DNA of 64,000 nucleotides from Panulirus ornatus (lineage: Eukaryota > Arthropoda > Malacostraca > Decapoda > Palinuridae), in NCBI RefSeq assembly GCF_036320965.1, contig NC_092287.1, positions 1,902,325 to 1,966,324 of the forward strand, given 5' to 3'. The notes beneath the pieces are model-generated. The model did no database searches. It saw only the letters and a list, made by a program, of their open reading frames with translations, and was not told the origin of the DNA. How positions within the stretch are numbered: the first letter of the stretch is position 1; the number at the start of each line of letters is the position of its first letter. Shown piece by piece: positions 23,901 to 30,200 of the stretch. The position numbers and the translations under genes are program-made.

Positions 23901-24277
23901 CTCTCAGCTCTTCACAGAATGAGAGTGGTAATCAATGTCAAAAACAAGAGGATTATGTAGATGTCCACCAAAACAGGCCCTCATCAGGAGCATCTGATGA
24001 CCTTACCCCTGTGGATGTTATTGATGCAGATATAACAAGCACAGCAATGGATTTCTACAGTGAAGTAAAAAACATTTTGGAAGAGTCACTAAATTCAAGT
24101 TTAGATGATAGTAATGTCGTACCAGATACTAACGCACCTAATAGCATTAGAAGAAGGCATAACAAAAGTCAGAACAATGACCCTCAGGGTAATCAAGTAG
24201 AACACTTTGAAGAAGTAGAACTTAGTTCGTCTGGTGTTAAATTTCTTAAAACAGTAGAAAATATCTTAACACCTTAG
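4365..24277 (+). CDS. CLCC1: chloride channel CLIC-like protein 1 (CLCC1), spliced, 5'-incomplete
   Basis: Eleven exons (4365-4481, 5156-5278, 5527-5658, 7032-7199, 8886-9034, 10046-10185, 12043-12221, 13940-13969, 14727-14825, 17890-17913, 23417-24277) join in frame through GT/AG sites to give 673 residues and a TAG stop. Counting from the first visible residue, there are three hydrophobic segments at about 125-146, 155-175 and 281-308. Between the second and third lies the family's best-conserved block: GSIWDWMKTS, a C-x-RYFEDLMVNP motif, then KFCLQPLQHIGSE. This matches the order in vertebrate CLCC1, an ER-membrane protein described as an anion channel. The C-terminal 286 residues are polar, low-complexity and probably disordered, as in vertebrate homologues. 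The signal peptide and first luminal residues are missing. Introns carry many repeats. The assignment rests on motif memory, not on a search. Confidence 0.9.
4985..5095 (+). repeat. family B fragment (3' part)
   Basis: Contains 'ggagttcaccagctatggag' and 'cctttgagagagttcttgaa', which match the right end of the family B element at 26248-26579. It sits in the intron about 60 bp before a CLCC1 exon. Confidence 0.7.
5156..5278 (+). CDS. CLCC1: CLCC1 exon (41 codons)
   Basis: Follows acceptor 'catttcag' and is followed by donor gttggt; phase 0 to 0. It encodes EAEHILKDGN then VTKDDVDLLQQYLKHEK, comparable to the luminal segment with 'LLEIQKFL' in vertebrate CLCC1. Confidence 0.85.
5527..5658 (+). 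CDS. CLCC1: CLCC1 exon (44 codons)
   Basis: Follows acceptor 'cctttcag'; donor gtacat; phase 0 to 0. It encodes the last luminal residues before the first membrane segment (VDEFLHRAFKLDD ... DFLKNVE). Confidence 0.88.
5659..6339 (+). other. CLCC1: CLCC1 intron, unremarkable part
   Basis: AT-rich intron sequence. It begins with a short duplication of 'tttgatgatgatacatag'-like text (5668-5720). No coding segment, RNA gene or recognised repeat was seen. Confidence 0.5.
6340..6600 (-). repeat. family B copy
   Basis: Minus-strand family B sequence. Diagnostic pieces are 'ggaactcccttaaggggttt', 'agaatctccataaatagtta', 'gtgtctcacccttattaggc', and the 'ctaatgctcctgcctaaata' repeats seen elsewhere as plus-strand 'ttaggcaggagcattag'. 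The copy is truncated and diverged. Confidence 0.65.
7032..7199 (+). CDS. CLCC1: CLCC1 exon with transmembrane segments 1 and 2
   Basis: Follows acceptor 'cttttgcag'; donor gtaagt; 56 codons, phase 0 to 0. It encodes IWLHILCLVFLFLALWAAYL (membrane segment), a charged linker RDIQQELKWGR, and MMMVNVFFICCLWHW (second segment). The layout matches the paired helices of CLCC1. A T-tract follows the donor at 7213-7243. Confidence 0.92.
7605..8550. repeat. G-rich degenerate minisatellite in CLCC1 intron
   Basis: About 950 bp of strongly strand-biased (G-rich top strand) imperfect tandem repeats. The recurring phrase is roughly 'gggaggctgcagtgtggtgg' followed by 'agcagtgtgtgtgggg', at spacings of about 55-70 bp. 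It includes a (GA)n tract at 8472-8492. Long minus-strand frames here are by-products of the C-rich strand and are not genes. Confidence 0.7.
8886..9034 (+). CDS. CLCC1: CLCC1 exon (cytosolic/luminal loop)
   Basis: Follows acceptor 'tttatag'; donor gtaaga; 149 nt, phase 0 to 2. It encodes VAESRRHAKMVKRG then GTAGSIWDWMKTSLLGAPDV. The GSIWDW motif corresponds to GSIWEW of vertebrate CLCC1, one of the strongest family matches in the window. Confidence 0.93.
9266..9400 (-). mobile_element. degenerate family L 3' tail
   Basis: Starts with the decayed tail terminus ('gctttagctaggtagcatca') and runs into text resembling the RT-proximal 3' untranslated part ('ggctgtcatataaaatgtac'). Truncated, about 135 bp. 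Confidence 0.5.
9430..9610 (+). mobile_element. degenerate family L RT fragment
   Basis: 'aatgtgtgagaaatccttgg' and 'atgaatctggagaaagcatt' match the RT segment encoding NVCEKYL and [10 protein letters not shown] in better copies. It is decayed with many indels and sits in the CLCC1 intron in opposite orientation to the tail fragment just upstream. Confidence 0.65.
10046..10185 (+). CDS. CLCC1: CLCC1 exon (conserved core)
   Basis: Follows acceptor 'cttacag'; donor is the gtgggt inside 'ttacagtggg'; 140 nt, phase 2 to 1. It encodes YFEDLMVNPAEEITPTMVI then FCLQPLQHIGSESAKFI. The VNP and PLxHIG motifs are hallmarks of the CLCC1 core. The donor choice was set by the need to keep frame with the next exon. 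Confidence 0.93.
10230..10741 (-). mobile_element. divergent family L-like RT fragment
   Basis: On the minus strand, 10741-10553 reads VPLYKEKGSKSAQENYIRMS then LFSMVGKVYWRVV, parallel to [20 protein letters not shown] and [13 protein letters not shown] in the better copies. Further decayed RT text (KAYDKGNTNEIWKDM) continues to about 10230. It is more diverged than other copies, so it may be a related subfamily. Confidence 0.75.
10985..11060 (-). repeat. short L/S-type tail fragment
   Basis: 'gctgtttcccacattagtga' and 'ggaacagatgaagagaggc' match the shared 3' terminus of families L and S in minus orientation. The fragment is too short to assign to one family. Confidence 0.55.
11690..11945 (+). 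mobile_element. degenerate family L RT C-terminal fragment
   Basis: Translates piecewise as RLFRHVKI...RLTLREYVF...SGKGRPRVRWKA, comparable to KWFGHMERM...RLTKRIYVS...[11 protein letters not shown]. Several stops are present. A 24-bp direct repeat 'tttttgaagtgaagaagt' lies inside at 11775-11810. Confidence 0.6.
12043..12221 (+). CDS. CLCC1: CLCC1 exon with third membrane segment
   Basis: Follows acceptor 'aatttcag'; donor gtagga; 179 nt, phase 1 to 0. It encodes MYHFPATIIFVVLLVIILFY and IFGYGIDFPLWMGG, a long hydrophobic segment, then the cytosolic start RPVYRSESVNTSEVDRITKE. Confidence 0.92.
12540..13310 (-). mobile_element. decayed CR1/Jockey-like RT fragment
   Basis: On the minus strand around 13170-13040 the text reads as LLLFMIYVNDLPERLKSYMN then DAKIMRKV. 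It resembles the 'PLLFxIYxNDLP...ADDAKI' region of CR1/Jockey-type reverse transcriptases, which differs from the family L RT. Many stops; boundaries are uncertain. Confidence 0.6.
13311..13939 (+). other. CLCC1: CLCC1 intron without recognised features
   Basis: A minus-strand open frame (13758-13435) has no recognisable motif and composition typical of intron. Nothing else seen. Confidence 0.4.
13940..13969 (+). CDS. CLCC1: CLCC1 micro-exon (10 codons)
   Basis: Thirty bases, LHATNGNVKE, between acceptor 'tttggacag' and donor gtaaag; phase 0 on both sides, so it can be included or skipped without breaking frame. Support is positional and by splice signals only. Confidence 0.6.
14130..14672. 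mobile_element. two family L tails in head-to-tail inverted arrangement
   Basis: 14130-14320 is a decayed plus-strand tail (TATGTATATG repeats, 'ggcatttatg'). After a (TTA)n run, 14338-14672 is a minus-strand tail beginning 'gtcgctgtctccctcattag' and containing the G-rich block. No RT remains. The plus-strand frame 14387-14599 is only tail sequence. Confidence 0.75.
14727..14825 (+). CDS. CLCC1: CLCC1 exon (33 codons)
   Basis: Follows acceptor 'atatttag'; donor gtgtgt; phase 0 to 0. It encodes AVAQLNRDREKFMKESRSML and TDITRAAISTQNQ, a charged, probably helical cytosolic segment. Good splice sites and open frame; no domain of its own. Confidence 0.82.
14880..15660. repeat. two family B pieces inverted around a G/GA microsatellite
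   Basis: 14895-15330 reads as plus-strand family B ('ggcagccaccaaccagggag', 'ttaggcaggagcattag'). 15520-15660 reads as minus-strand family B ('gaatctccataactggtgaa', 'cctcacccttaacaggcca'). Between them is poly-G, (GA)n at 15440-15481 and a C-rich block. Frames here are low-complexity. Confidence 0.7.
15427..15520. repeat. (G)n(GA)n microsatellite with C-rich flank
   Basis: A run of G, about twenty GA units, then 'cggaaacacc' and several CCCCCCT blocks. The G-rich and C-rich sides are partly complementary and could fold back. The pattern invites slippage and assembly error. Confidence 0.9.
16063..16795 (+). mobile_element. family L 3' end with duplicated tail block
   Basis: 16063-16200 is the last part of the RT ([18 protein letters not shown]) and the stop region. 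16200-16550 is the 3' tail. 16551-16795 is a second tail block ('tgtggcggggtagcgactgg' onward), so the TATGTATATG/terminus unit occurs twice in tandem. Confidence 0.8.
16921..17575. repeat. nested ~650-bp foldback element
   Basis: Outer arms are family L tails facing each other: minus orientation at 16921-17065 and plus at 17423-17575. Inner arms are a separate near-perfect inverted repeat, 17102-17256 against 17271-17422, with a 14-base spacer. Inner arms start 'atattcctatgagtccacag' and end at 'ggtaaacatg' next to the spacer. The right arm lacks a few bases of the left arm ('aacgttccc', 'agtca'), so it is not an exact copy. Bases 17066-17101 occur only on the left. Confidence 0.85.
17620..17765 (+). 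repeat. direct repeat, period ~83 bp
   Basis: 'acaagtggtagagttggtgc' at about 17635 recurs as 'acaagtggtagggttggtgc' at about 17718, each followed by 'tttcaccttgttctt'. This is a local duplication in the intron. Confidence 0.8.
17890..17913 (+). CDS. CLCC1: CLCC1 micro-exon (8 codons)
   Basis: Twenty-four bases, AAVHSASQ, between acceptor 'atttttcag' and donor gtgagt; phase 0 to 0. It continues a Q/S/A-rich helix with the preceding exon. If not spliced, the frame runs on to a TAA at 18115 inside an AATAAA hexamer. Confidence 0.7.
17914..18118 (+). other. CLCC1: possible composite terminal exon / intronic polyadenylation of CLCC1
   Basis: Reading through the donor at 17914 keeps the frame open for 67 codons. 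It stops at TAA 18115-18117, within the AATAAA at 18113-18118. The extension includes a hydrophobic stretch (FHNLLSAVFITYWCF). It would give a short isoform lacking the 286-residue tail. Codon content looks intron-like, so this may be chance. Confidence 0.3.
18119..19179 (+). other. CLCC1: CLCC1 intron without recognised features
   Basis: AT-rich intron; no repeat family, RNA gene or exon recognised. Confidence 0.45.
19180..19265 (+). repeat. family B fragment
   Basis: 'gtggagactcttttgc' and 'ccccttgctgggagttccta' match the 3' part of family B. Confidence 0.6.
19560..20745 (+). mobile_element. family L RT C-terminus plus tail, decayed
   Basis: From 19595 the plus strand reads [20 protein letters not shown] then [20 protein letters not shown], the RT 3' part, with frameshifts further on. 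20150-20300 gives [19 protein letters not shown]. The tail follows to 20745 and includes a repeated 'tctggggtaaaccgtggaaa' segment. Confidence 0.85.
20775..21956 (-). mobile_element. family L RT C-terminus plus tail, well preserved
   Basis: Minus-strand copy. 20775-21230 is the tail with a (CA)n expansion (20870-20990). 21222-21779 is an uninterrupted frame of 185 codons ([15 protein letters not shown] ... [20 protein letters not shown]). A further decayed part extends to 21956, where it breaks directly into a plus-strand tail. The pair with 19560-20745 is tail-to-tail. Confidence 0.9.
20870..20990. repeat. (CA)n microsatellite inside family L tail
   Basis: Interrupted CACACA tracts, at 20874-20893 and 20949-20973 among others, arise by expansion of the tail's TATGTATATG-type sequence. 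Confidence 0.9.
21957..22110 (+). mobile_element. family L tail fragment
   Basis: TATGTATACGTTGAG-type repeat text, 'gtgggtgggttgggccattt', then the terminus 'ctctctaacgcgggagacag' followed by 'tgacagactataataaa'. No RT attached in this orientation. Confidence 0.8.
22185..22415 (+). mobile_element. family S (SINE-like), body and tail
   Basis: Diagnostic pieces are 'gaatacttcccacgtattcc', 'ctgcgtgtcgtagaaggcga', 'ggaaatcctcccctctta', 'ttttccaaaagaaggaatag', and the tail 'ctacctcgctaacatgggaa'. The tRNA-like head present at 56.7 kb is absent, so this copy is 5'-truncated. Confidence 0.75.
22425..22945 (+). mobile_element. series of family L tail fragments
   Basis: 22421-22493 carries a 36-bp tandem duplication ('tgtttatgcatatgtatgta' type). 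22490-22830 is a fuller tail with G-rich block and terminus 'cgctaacacggaagacagcg'. 22855-22945 is another short terminus. No RT remains. Confidence 0.75.
22946..23416 (+). other. CLCC1: CLCC1 intron 3' end
   Basis: Unremarkable AT-rich intron leading to the acceptor 'ttttttcag' at 23416. Confidence 0.5.
23417..24277 (+). CDS. CLCC1: CLCC1 terminal coding exon (286 codons plus stop)
   Basis: Follows acceptor 'ttttttcag'; phase 0. It begins ENIQPLIVMSSSILE and ends VENILTP then TAG. The product is rich in S, T, N, D and Q and is probably disordered. Two short related motifs end it: MDFYSEVKNILEESL about 70 residues from the end, and VKFLKTVENILTP at the end. The long low-complexity tail agrees with vertebrate CLCC1 in kind, not in sequence. 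Confidence 0.85.
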   Translation, partial: ENIQPLIVMSSSILENSLEHLISKKLTEVLHPEGFTEDTAICFPPRLQRKTQNDSGVFTVTSTPLTGHFTSEDQTEGQTSLDVVTRGGNNEVKGLTVSTDSTHPRLKGSCRKKILPPKNGSTSNRSDPSENSNTASCSTLGDKQLEQKSSSSISINTDRSTSLSSSQNESGNQCQKQEDYVDVHQNRPSSGASDDLTPVDVIDADITSTAMDFYSEVKNILEESLNSSLDDSNVVPDTNAPNSIRRRHNKSQNNDPQGNQVEHFEEVELSSSGVKFLKTVENILTP

Positions 24278-24480
24278 ACTAACTTGCATTTGAGAATCCA
24301 ACATATGTTTTATGTGAATGAGTACCTCCAGGATGTTCCTTTTTATGTTAGATTTTCAGATGAATTAGATTTGTCAGTTGAGTTTTCAAGGATTTTTTTA
24401 AATAGTTGAAGAAACAGGAGTTATAGTCATTATAAATTTATATGACATTTTTGCACCTTTACAGAAGTGGAATAAACTAA
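24278..24480 (+). terminator. CLCC1: CLCC1 3' UTR with polyadenylation signal
   Basis: An AATAAA hexamer lies at 24471-24476, about 195 bp after the stop, with T-rich sequence following ('ttttcactttttatcc'). A plausible cleavage site is near 24490-24500. Confidence 0.55.
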
Positions 24481-25837
24481 ATTTTCACTTTTTATCCATT
24501 ACAACCCCTTTAGGTAATAAGCTCATGGTAAGTTGAGGAATTAAGCCAAGATTTTACCAGAGAGCATCTAAAAACAAAATTTTCTTGAAGGCCAAAGGCA
24601 TTTCCCAAACCACCAGGACATAGGTGGCTGATCCCAATATATGTGTTCAGAAATTTTAGAAATTATTTACGATGGAGATGAGACAAAAATAGCCCACTGG
24701 TATCATCAAAAATTATATCTGAATTCATTACCTTTAGTAAATAAGATTAGATTAGGGTAAGTCTTATTTATCTGTTGTGTTACAAAACACAAAATGAACC
24801 AAAAAATTAATCAAGTGTTACATAATCTTGAATTCCTAAAGATGTAACAGACATGCTGTGGAAATTAAATGTGTTCTTTACTTTTTCTATATTATTGTAT
24901 TGTCCTATGTTGTTTAATGTTGTACCAAGTGATACTAGACATTCACATCATACCTGTGTAATTTTAGTGGTAGAATAAGTGCCCCTTCCTGTGTTCATGC
25001 TGATGAACAGTGTAGGTTTTTGTAGTAGTCTAACTTGACATCTGATGGGGTATTACTGCTTTCAGAAAACATGTAATGTTGGACAGCAGGTTTGTCAAGG
25101 ACCATGTTAGGTAATTTATGCATATTCCTCGTAAAAACTTTGATTTGAATCCTATTCACATTTATGTTTTGTAGGTCACAGATGAAAAGTGGTGTTTCCC
25201 CTCAAAGACGTGCAGTTTCATTTCTTTAGAGGAATGTGTATTTGTCTGTGATTCACTTTCAGGTGCAAAATGTAAGCTGAACTTCTCTGATCATATATTA
25301 TGGCCGTAAGGTTCCCAGTGTATGAAACTCTACATTTTTAATAGATCTTGTAAGCACTCCATCTCTTTTTATTTTGTAATCCCTTGGAGAGATATCCCTA
25401 TATCACAATAATTATTTGTTAGTCAACCATTGTGGTTTAGATAAACACTATTTTTTGTTCATACTTAAACTGACTTTCAATTATTTCACTGTATGTAATA
25501 CAGTTTAATTGTGCATATATTCTTGTGAAATGTTTAACTGAAATAGTATATCTAACATTTATAACGCTTTCCACTTGCATATCCAATGTACATTCAACAA
25601 ATTACTATGGGGTACTTAAAAGCCCTGTAAATATCGGGAATACTAAGACACTCCATAGACACAATACAAATAAAATCTTGGCATAAACAAAGGTTTAAGC
25701 TACAACAGGCACCTAACATTCATCCTCAACTGTTTTTCTTCCCAACAAATCCAGAGACAAGGTTAGAAACCTTCATTAAGATACAAACTACCATTTGCCA
25801 AAAGTACCAAATTGTACCTTTCTATCTTCTTCCAATG
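24481..25837. other. CLCC1 to IDH3G intergenic, left part
   Basis: AT-rich sequence without a recognised gene or repeat. The CLCC1 3' UTR could extend into it, since further AATAAA-like hexamers occur, for example near 25670. Confidence 0.4.
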
Positions 25838-26965
25838 ATGCTTGTGAAAGGAAAAAGTTGAGAGTAAATGCAAGTAAAAGCAAGGTTATTAAGGTTAGAA
25901 GGGTTGAGGGACAAGATAGTTGGGGTGTGAATTTGAATGGAGAAGAATTGGAGGAAGTGTTGTTTTTGATATCTGGGAGAGGACTTAGCCAATGGAACCA
26001 CAAAAGTGGAAGTGAGTCATGGAGTGGATGAGGGAGCAAAGGTTCTTGGAGGGATGGAGAACGTTTGGAAAGAGAGAACATTATCTCAGAAAGCAAAATG
26101 GGTACGTTTGAAGGAATAGTAGTTTCAACAATATTATAAGGTTGTGAGGCATTGGCTATAGATAAGCTTGTGTGGTGGAGGATTGTTGTGTTGGAAGTGA
26201 AATGTTAAGGACAATTTGTGGTGTGGTTTGATCGACTCAGTAATGAATAGGTAGTAGTTGGTAGGCACTCAACGACCAGGGAAGTATGTTACCAGTACTA
26301 CCTGCCAAGATATCAGGAGTGTTAGTGATGCTTTTTGACAAAACAGTAGGAGCAATAGACGAAAGTTGTAGGTATGAAATTTAGGTAGGGTTATCAGGTA
26401 CAAGTAGTATGTAGGAACCTCTGCAAACAACACTGCACTAGACTGGCTCTCTGGCAGTGGTCTGTTAAGGGTGAAGCAATAAAGGCGAAGGAGCATCACT
26501 GGAGTTCACTAGTTATTGATACTATTGCTGTGGCCACCCTCTTGAGGGAGTTCCTGAAAGGAACAGGCATCGGAGAGATAGTAATGAAAGATATGTGCAG
26601 TAATAAACAGTAAATGATTAAGAGAGCAGAAGAGGGTGTGTTGAAATGATTTCGACATATAGAGTGAATGAGTGAGGAAAGGTTGACAAAGGATGTATGT
26701 GTGAGAGATAGAGGGAACACGAAGCACGAGACCAAATTGTAGGTGGAGGGATGGAGTGAAAAAGATTTTGAGCGATTAGGGCCTCAACATGCAGGAGGAT
26801 GAGAGGCGTGAAAGGAATAGAGTGAATTGCAACGATGTGGTATACCGGAATCGACGTGCTGTCAACGGACTGAACCAAGGCATGTGAAACGTCCGGGTTA
26901 AGCCATAGAAAGGTCTGTAGGGACTGGGTGTGGATAGGTAGCTGTAGTTTTGGTGCATTACACAT
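25838..26965 (+). mobile_element. family L RT/tail copy, interrupted by family B
   Basis: 25838-26247 matches the RT ('ggttgagggacaagatag', 'agtggaagtgagtcatgg') and 26580-26965 its continuation ('gagagcagaagagggtgtgt' to 'ggtgcattacacatgaca'). The break between them is the family B insertion. The copy ends about 185 bp before the IDH3G start codon. Confidence 0.85.
26248..26579 (+). mobile_element. family B insertion with target-site duplication
   Basis: This 332-bp element is inserted into the L copy. The 9-bp 'agtaatgaa' is present on both sides (26239-26247 and 26580-26588), and the L consensus has one equivalent. It begins near 'gtagttggtaggcactc' and ends 'aggaacaggcatcggagaga'. No coding capacity, poly-A tail or clear terminal inverted repeat was seen, so its class is unknown. 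Confidence 0.8.
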
Positions 26966-27149
26966 GACATTCTCAACATTATTCGCAATATCTCACGTAA
27001 AGAAAATAAGTAAACGTAATTTTCCGTAATAAAGTGGCAAATTACGTTGAGAACGGTTAGTTTCTAAGACCCCCTTACAAAGGCTTTTATTTTCTATGAC
27101 AATAAATTTAACGTAAGAAAACGGGTGCCATACGATAAGCAAAACACCA
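26966..27149 (+). promoter_or_regulatory. IDH3G: IDH3G proximal promoter / 5' UTR with ACGTAA cluster
   Basis: The 150 bp before the start codon carry ACGTAA at 26995 and 27014, CCGTAA at 27024, the reverse TTACGT at 27042, and ACGTAA at 27111. CpG is otherwise scarce nearby. Such motifs resemble bZIP (CREB/ATF or PAR-type) half sites. No TATA box was seen. The transcription start is unknown. Confidence 0.4.
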
Positions 27150-27227
27150 ATGGCTACTGTAAGAACGACTGTGAACCTGTTCTCTAAAATCAGCCCCATT
27201 CTGCAAGGGACGAGGGCTGTAACCCAG
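27150..27227 (+). CDS. IDH3G: IDH3G exon 1 (transit peptide)
   Basis: ATG in context 'caccaatggc'; 26 codons, [20 protein letters not shown] then TRAVTQ; donor gtaatg; phase 0. The composition (R, K, S, T, no D/E) is typical of a mitochondrial presequence. No in-frame upstream ATG fits better. Confidence 0.85.
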
Positions 27228-30200
27228 GTAATGCCGTTCATAAGCAACCTTATTTCATGTAGATTTGTTTGTGTGTTCTTACAATTCATTCTTTGTAATA
27301 CTTCTTGTGTAATAGGAGAAAGATGTGTGTCGTCTGCTGGGTAAATAGAAGTTGTCGGCGAGAGGTAGGAGTGACCAGATTGCTAAGACCGTCAGATACG
27401 TAGATACATATTAAGAAGAAAATGTAATTTGTAAATGGTAGACACATCCCAGGCTGTCACTTAAGCTAGGGTATCCTTGTAGCTAAACCATCTCAGGGAA
27501 AGAAACTAAACCATCAATGGTCATGGCCGGGAGGGACCAGTTAATGCTTTGGCCATTTATATTCTGGTATTTTTTGGGAGAAACTTGGGTTTATATGTCT
27601 TACATATGTGTATTGTCCGTTTTATATTCAGCAGTGCTGGGGTAGAATTATAAGATATGGTGGAAGTTGCGTTGCATAAATTTATCCATTATATTTTATT
27701 GAGAAATATAAAATAATGTGATGTTAATATACCCCAAAAAAATGTGGAGATGAGTAATGGAAATGTAGGTAACATCATGGATAACTTCACCAAGCCACCC
27801 GAGCAGTTAAGACTCATGCAAATAGCAACAGATGACAAGAAACCTACAACACAGGGACCAGATGTGATGCCCAACAGTAGACTAACATATTATTAGTGTA
27901 TTTTGACCAATATTATTAGTGTATTTTTACCATTGTTTTGGGAATTAGGTTATGTTTTAATGGGTTCCCCTTGTTTTTCACGAGTGTATTCCATATTTTT
28001 AACATTAGCCTCACATGTTCCCATTACTCCACACTATACATAACCATCACTTCAGTTGCCTTATTTTGTATTGTTTGATAAGATGTAATGCTAAAATTCA
28101 TTCTCAAAAACTATCATTGTAGTTTTTGAACACTGCATTATAATTGCAGAACAAGATTTTTAGATATTTGAAGCTAATAGCAATGATGATCAAAACTCGA
28201 CATTTATCGTGTTGAGTCAGGCTTGAGAAAGTTCATTTGTCTGACTGTTTGAAAGATAGGTTAAATTTGCTTTATATGTATCACAATTTGAAGGAATGCA
28301 AAATATATACAATAATTTCTTGCAAATAGTTTTTAAGTTTTTAGTCACTACTTTCATGCTCGATAGCATTAGATAACCATTAGGATCTATTGCTATACAA
28401 GTTCCACAGAATCATCATTAGTAATGATGAAAATTTATATCATTAGATTTGTTACAGTTTCTGGTACACTTATTATGTTTGCAGAGTTGACGTTGTAGGC
28501 ACTTGGTTAAAGTTTCTGTATAGAATTAATGGGAGTGATTTAGGTAAATTACTTAATCATGCATCAGAATTAGCCATGGAAATTTGATGATTTTGTTTCA
28601 CAGTGTTAAGTGTAGTGTTTAGGGAATGTATTAGAACTTGTAGAGCATGATTTTCAGTGATGTTTTCTTCTGTTTTATTGAATTAAGGTAATAATTGTTT
28701 ATTTACTGTGTATCAGGGAATGTGTGGGACCAGTGTAATGCTAGGTAAGACAGTTGTAGAAAATCAACCAAATTTGTGAAAACCTCACTTTGCATTATCT
28801 AGTACTTGAGATGTATAATAGAAATATACCAGTATTATAATGGTATGCAGCTGGGGATCACATATGGAGTAGCTTCTTGTGGGGGAGTTGAGAGATGACT
28901 AGAATGGATACTTGGTCTGTCATCTGTTCGTTGACATTTGATGGCAGTTATGCAATTTGTGCATGCTTCCATATTATAAGTCAAATTCAATGGAACTTCA
29001 AAGTGTTATATTTTCCAGTGTTTAGTGGAAGGTTTTGTATAGATTGTAAACAGTAGTTCATATTGTTTAAACTTTATTGAGATTGATAACAAAAGGTTAT
29101 AACTTTTATTGAGATTGATAACAAAAGGTTATAACTTTTTTTTATGGAAAAGTTAAGAAACTTTGGATGATTATCTCTTTAGGAATTCTGCTAAAGAAAA
29201 GTCTCCTATATTGTTCTCTTCATAAGAGAATTAAGTTGGAGATGGTTGGTGGTCTGATGAATTGAGATATTTTTCATAGTGTATTGATCACCCCTGAAGA
29301 GTAATTTGGTAAAACTGTGCAAAGGTAAGACAGTTTTAAGGCCAAAATTTTATTAGCAAAGTTATGAGTACCCATAACTAACTACCTACCACTAAATCCT
29401 CATCGCAAAACTGGTTTCAAGGTTGTGTATTCATGAAAACATTAGCAGATGTGGACTTTTTATGGTATGCCACAACTTAACAGGAGTACATGCATTTTTT
29501 TTTATATGTAAAATATAAAGTTAGCTTTTTCACATTTTCCATATACTAAAATTAAAGTACTACAGAAAATGCTAACTTGGGGGTCTCATAAGATCAAGAA
29601 ATTGTTTTGTCTTTTATTAGTTTAGTGATAAATACATGACATAGATTAATTTACTTCCTATTTCAGGTGCCAAATGTATGTCAGCGAAGAACCTTCACAG
29701 CTGTAAGTATTTTATTTCATGATATAGTAATGATATACATATAAGCAAGTGCAGGAAATAGATTTCCTTTTATGCACATGGTATTGAACGCAACAGCATT
29801 TTCACAGTTATTTATATTCTTTTGTTTGTCATGTAATTTCTTATCATTATTCTACCTAAGGGTAAATCTTTAAACTTAGTTTCACCTTCAAATAGGCATC
29901 TTCCTTCACCACCCCTTTCAAATTAGCAACATGCACAGAATTTCTTTGTTTGAAGTAATAGAGGGCTTGTTGTACTGGTTTGATTTTTATCCCCACTTTA
30001 GATGTCAGTGGACTTTGGGTACAGGTAGTAATGCCTTGGGGCTATATCATTATCTGTGGATGGAAAAGATTATGGCCTCATTGAGGACCTTCTTGCCTCA
30101 AAGAGGCCAACCTTACCCTGCTCCTATATAGTGCTGTCACAAAGCTGCAGGAGCCCCATAAACAGGTTTTTAGGGTTATATAATGGTAAGAAATTCTTAT

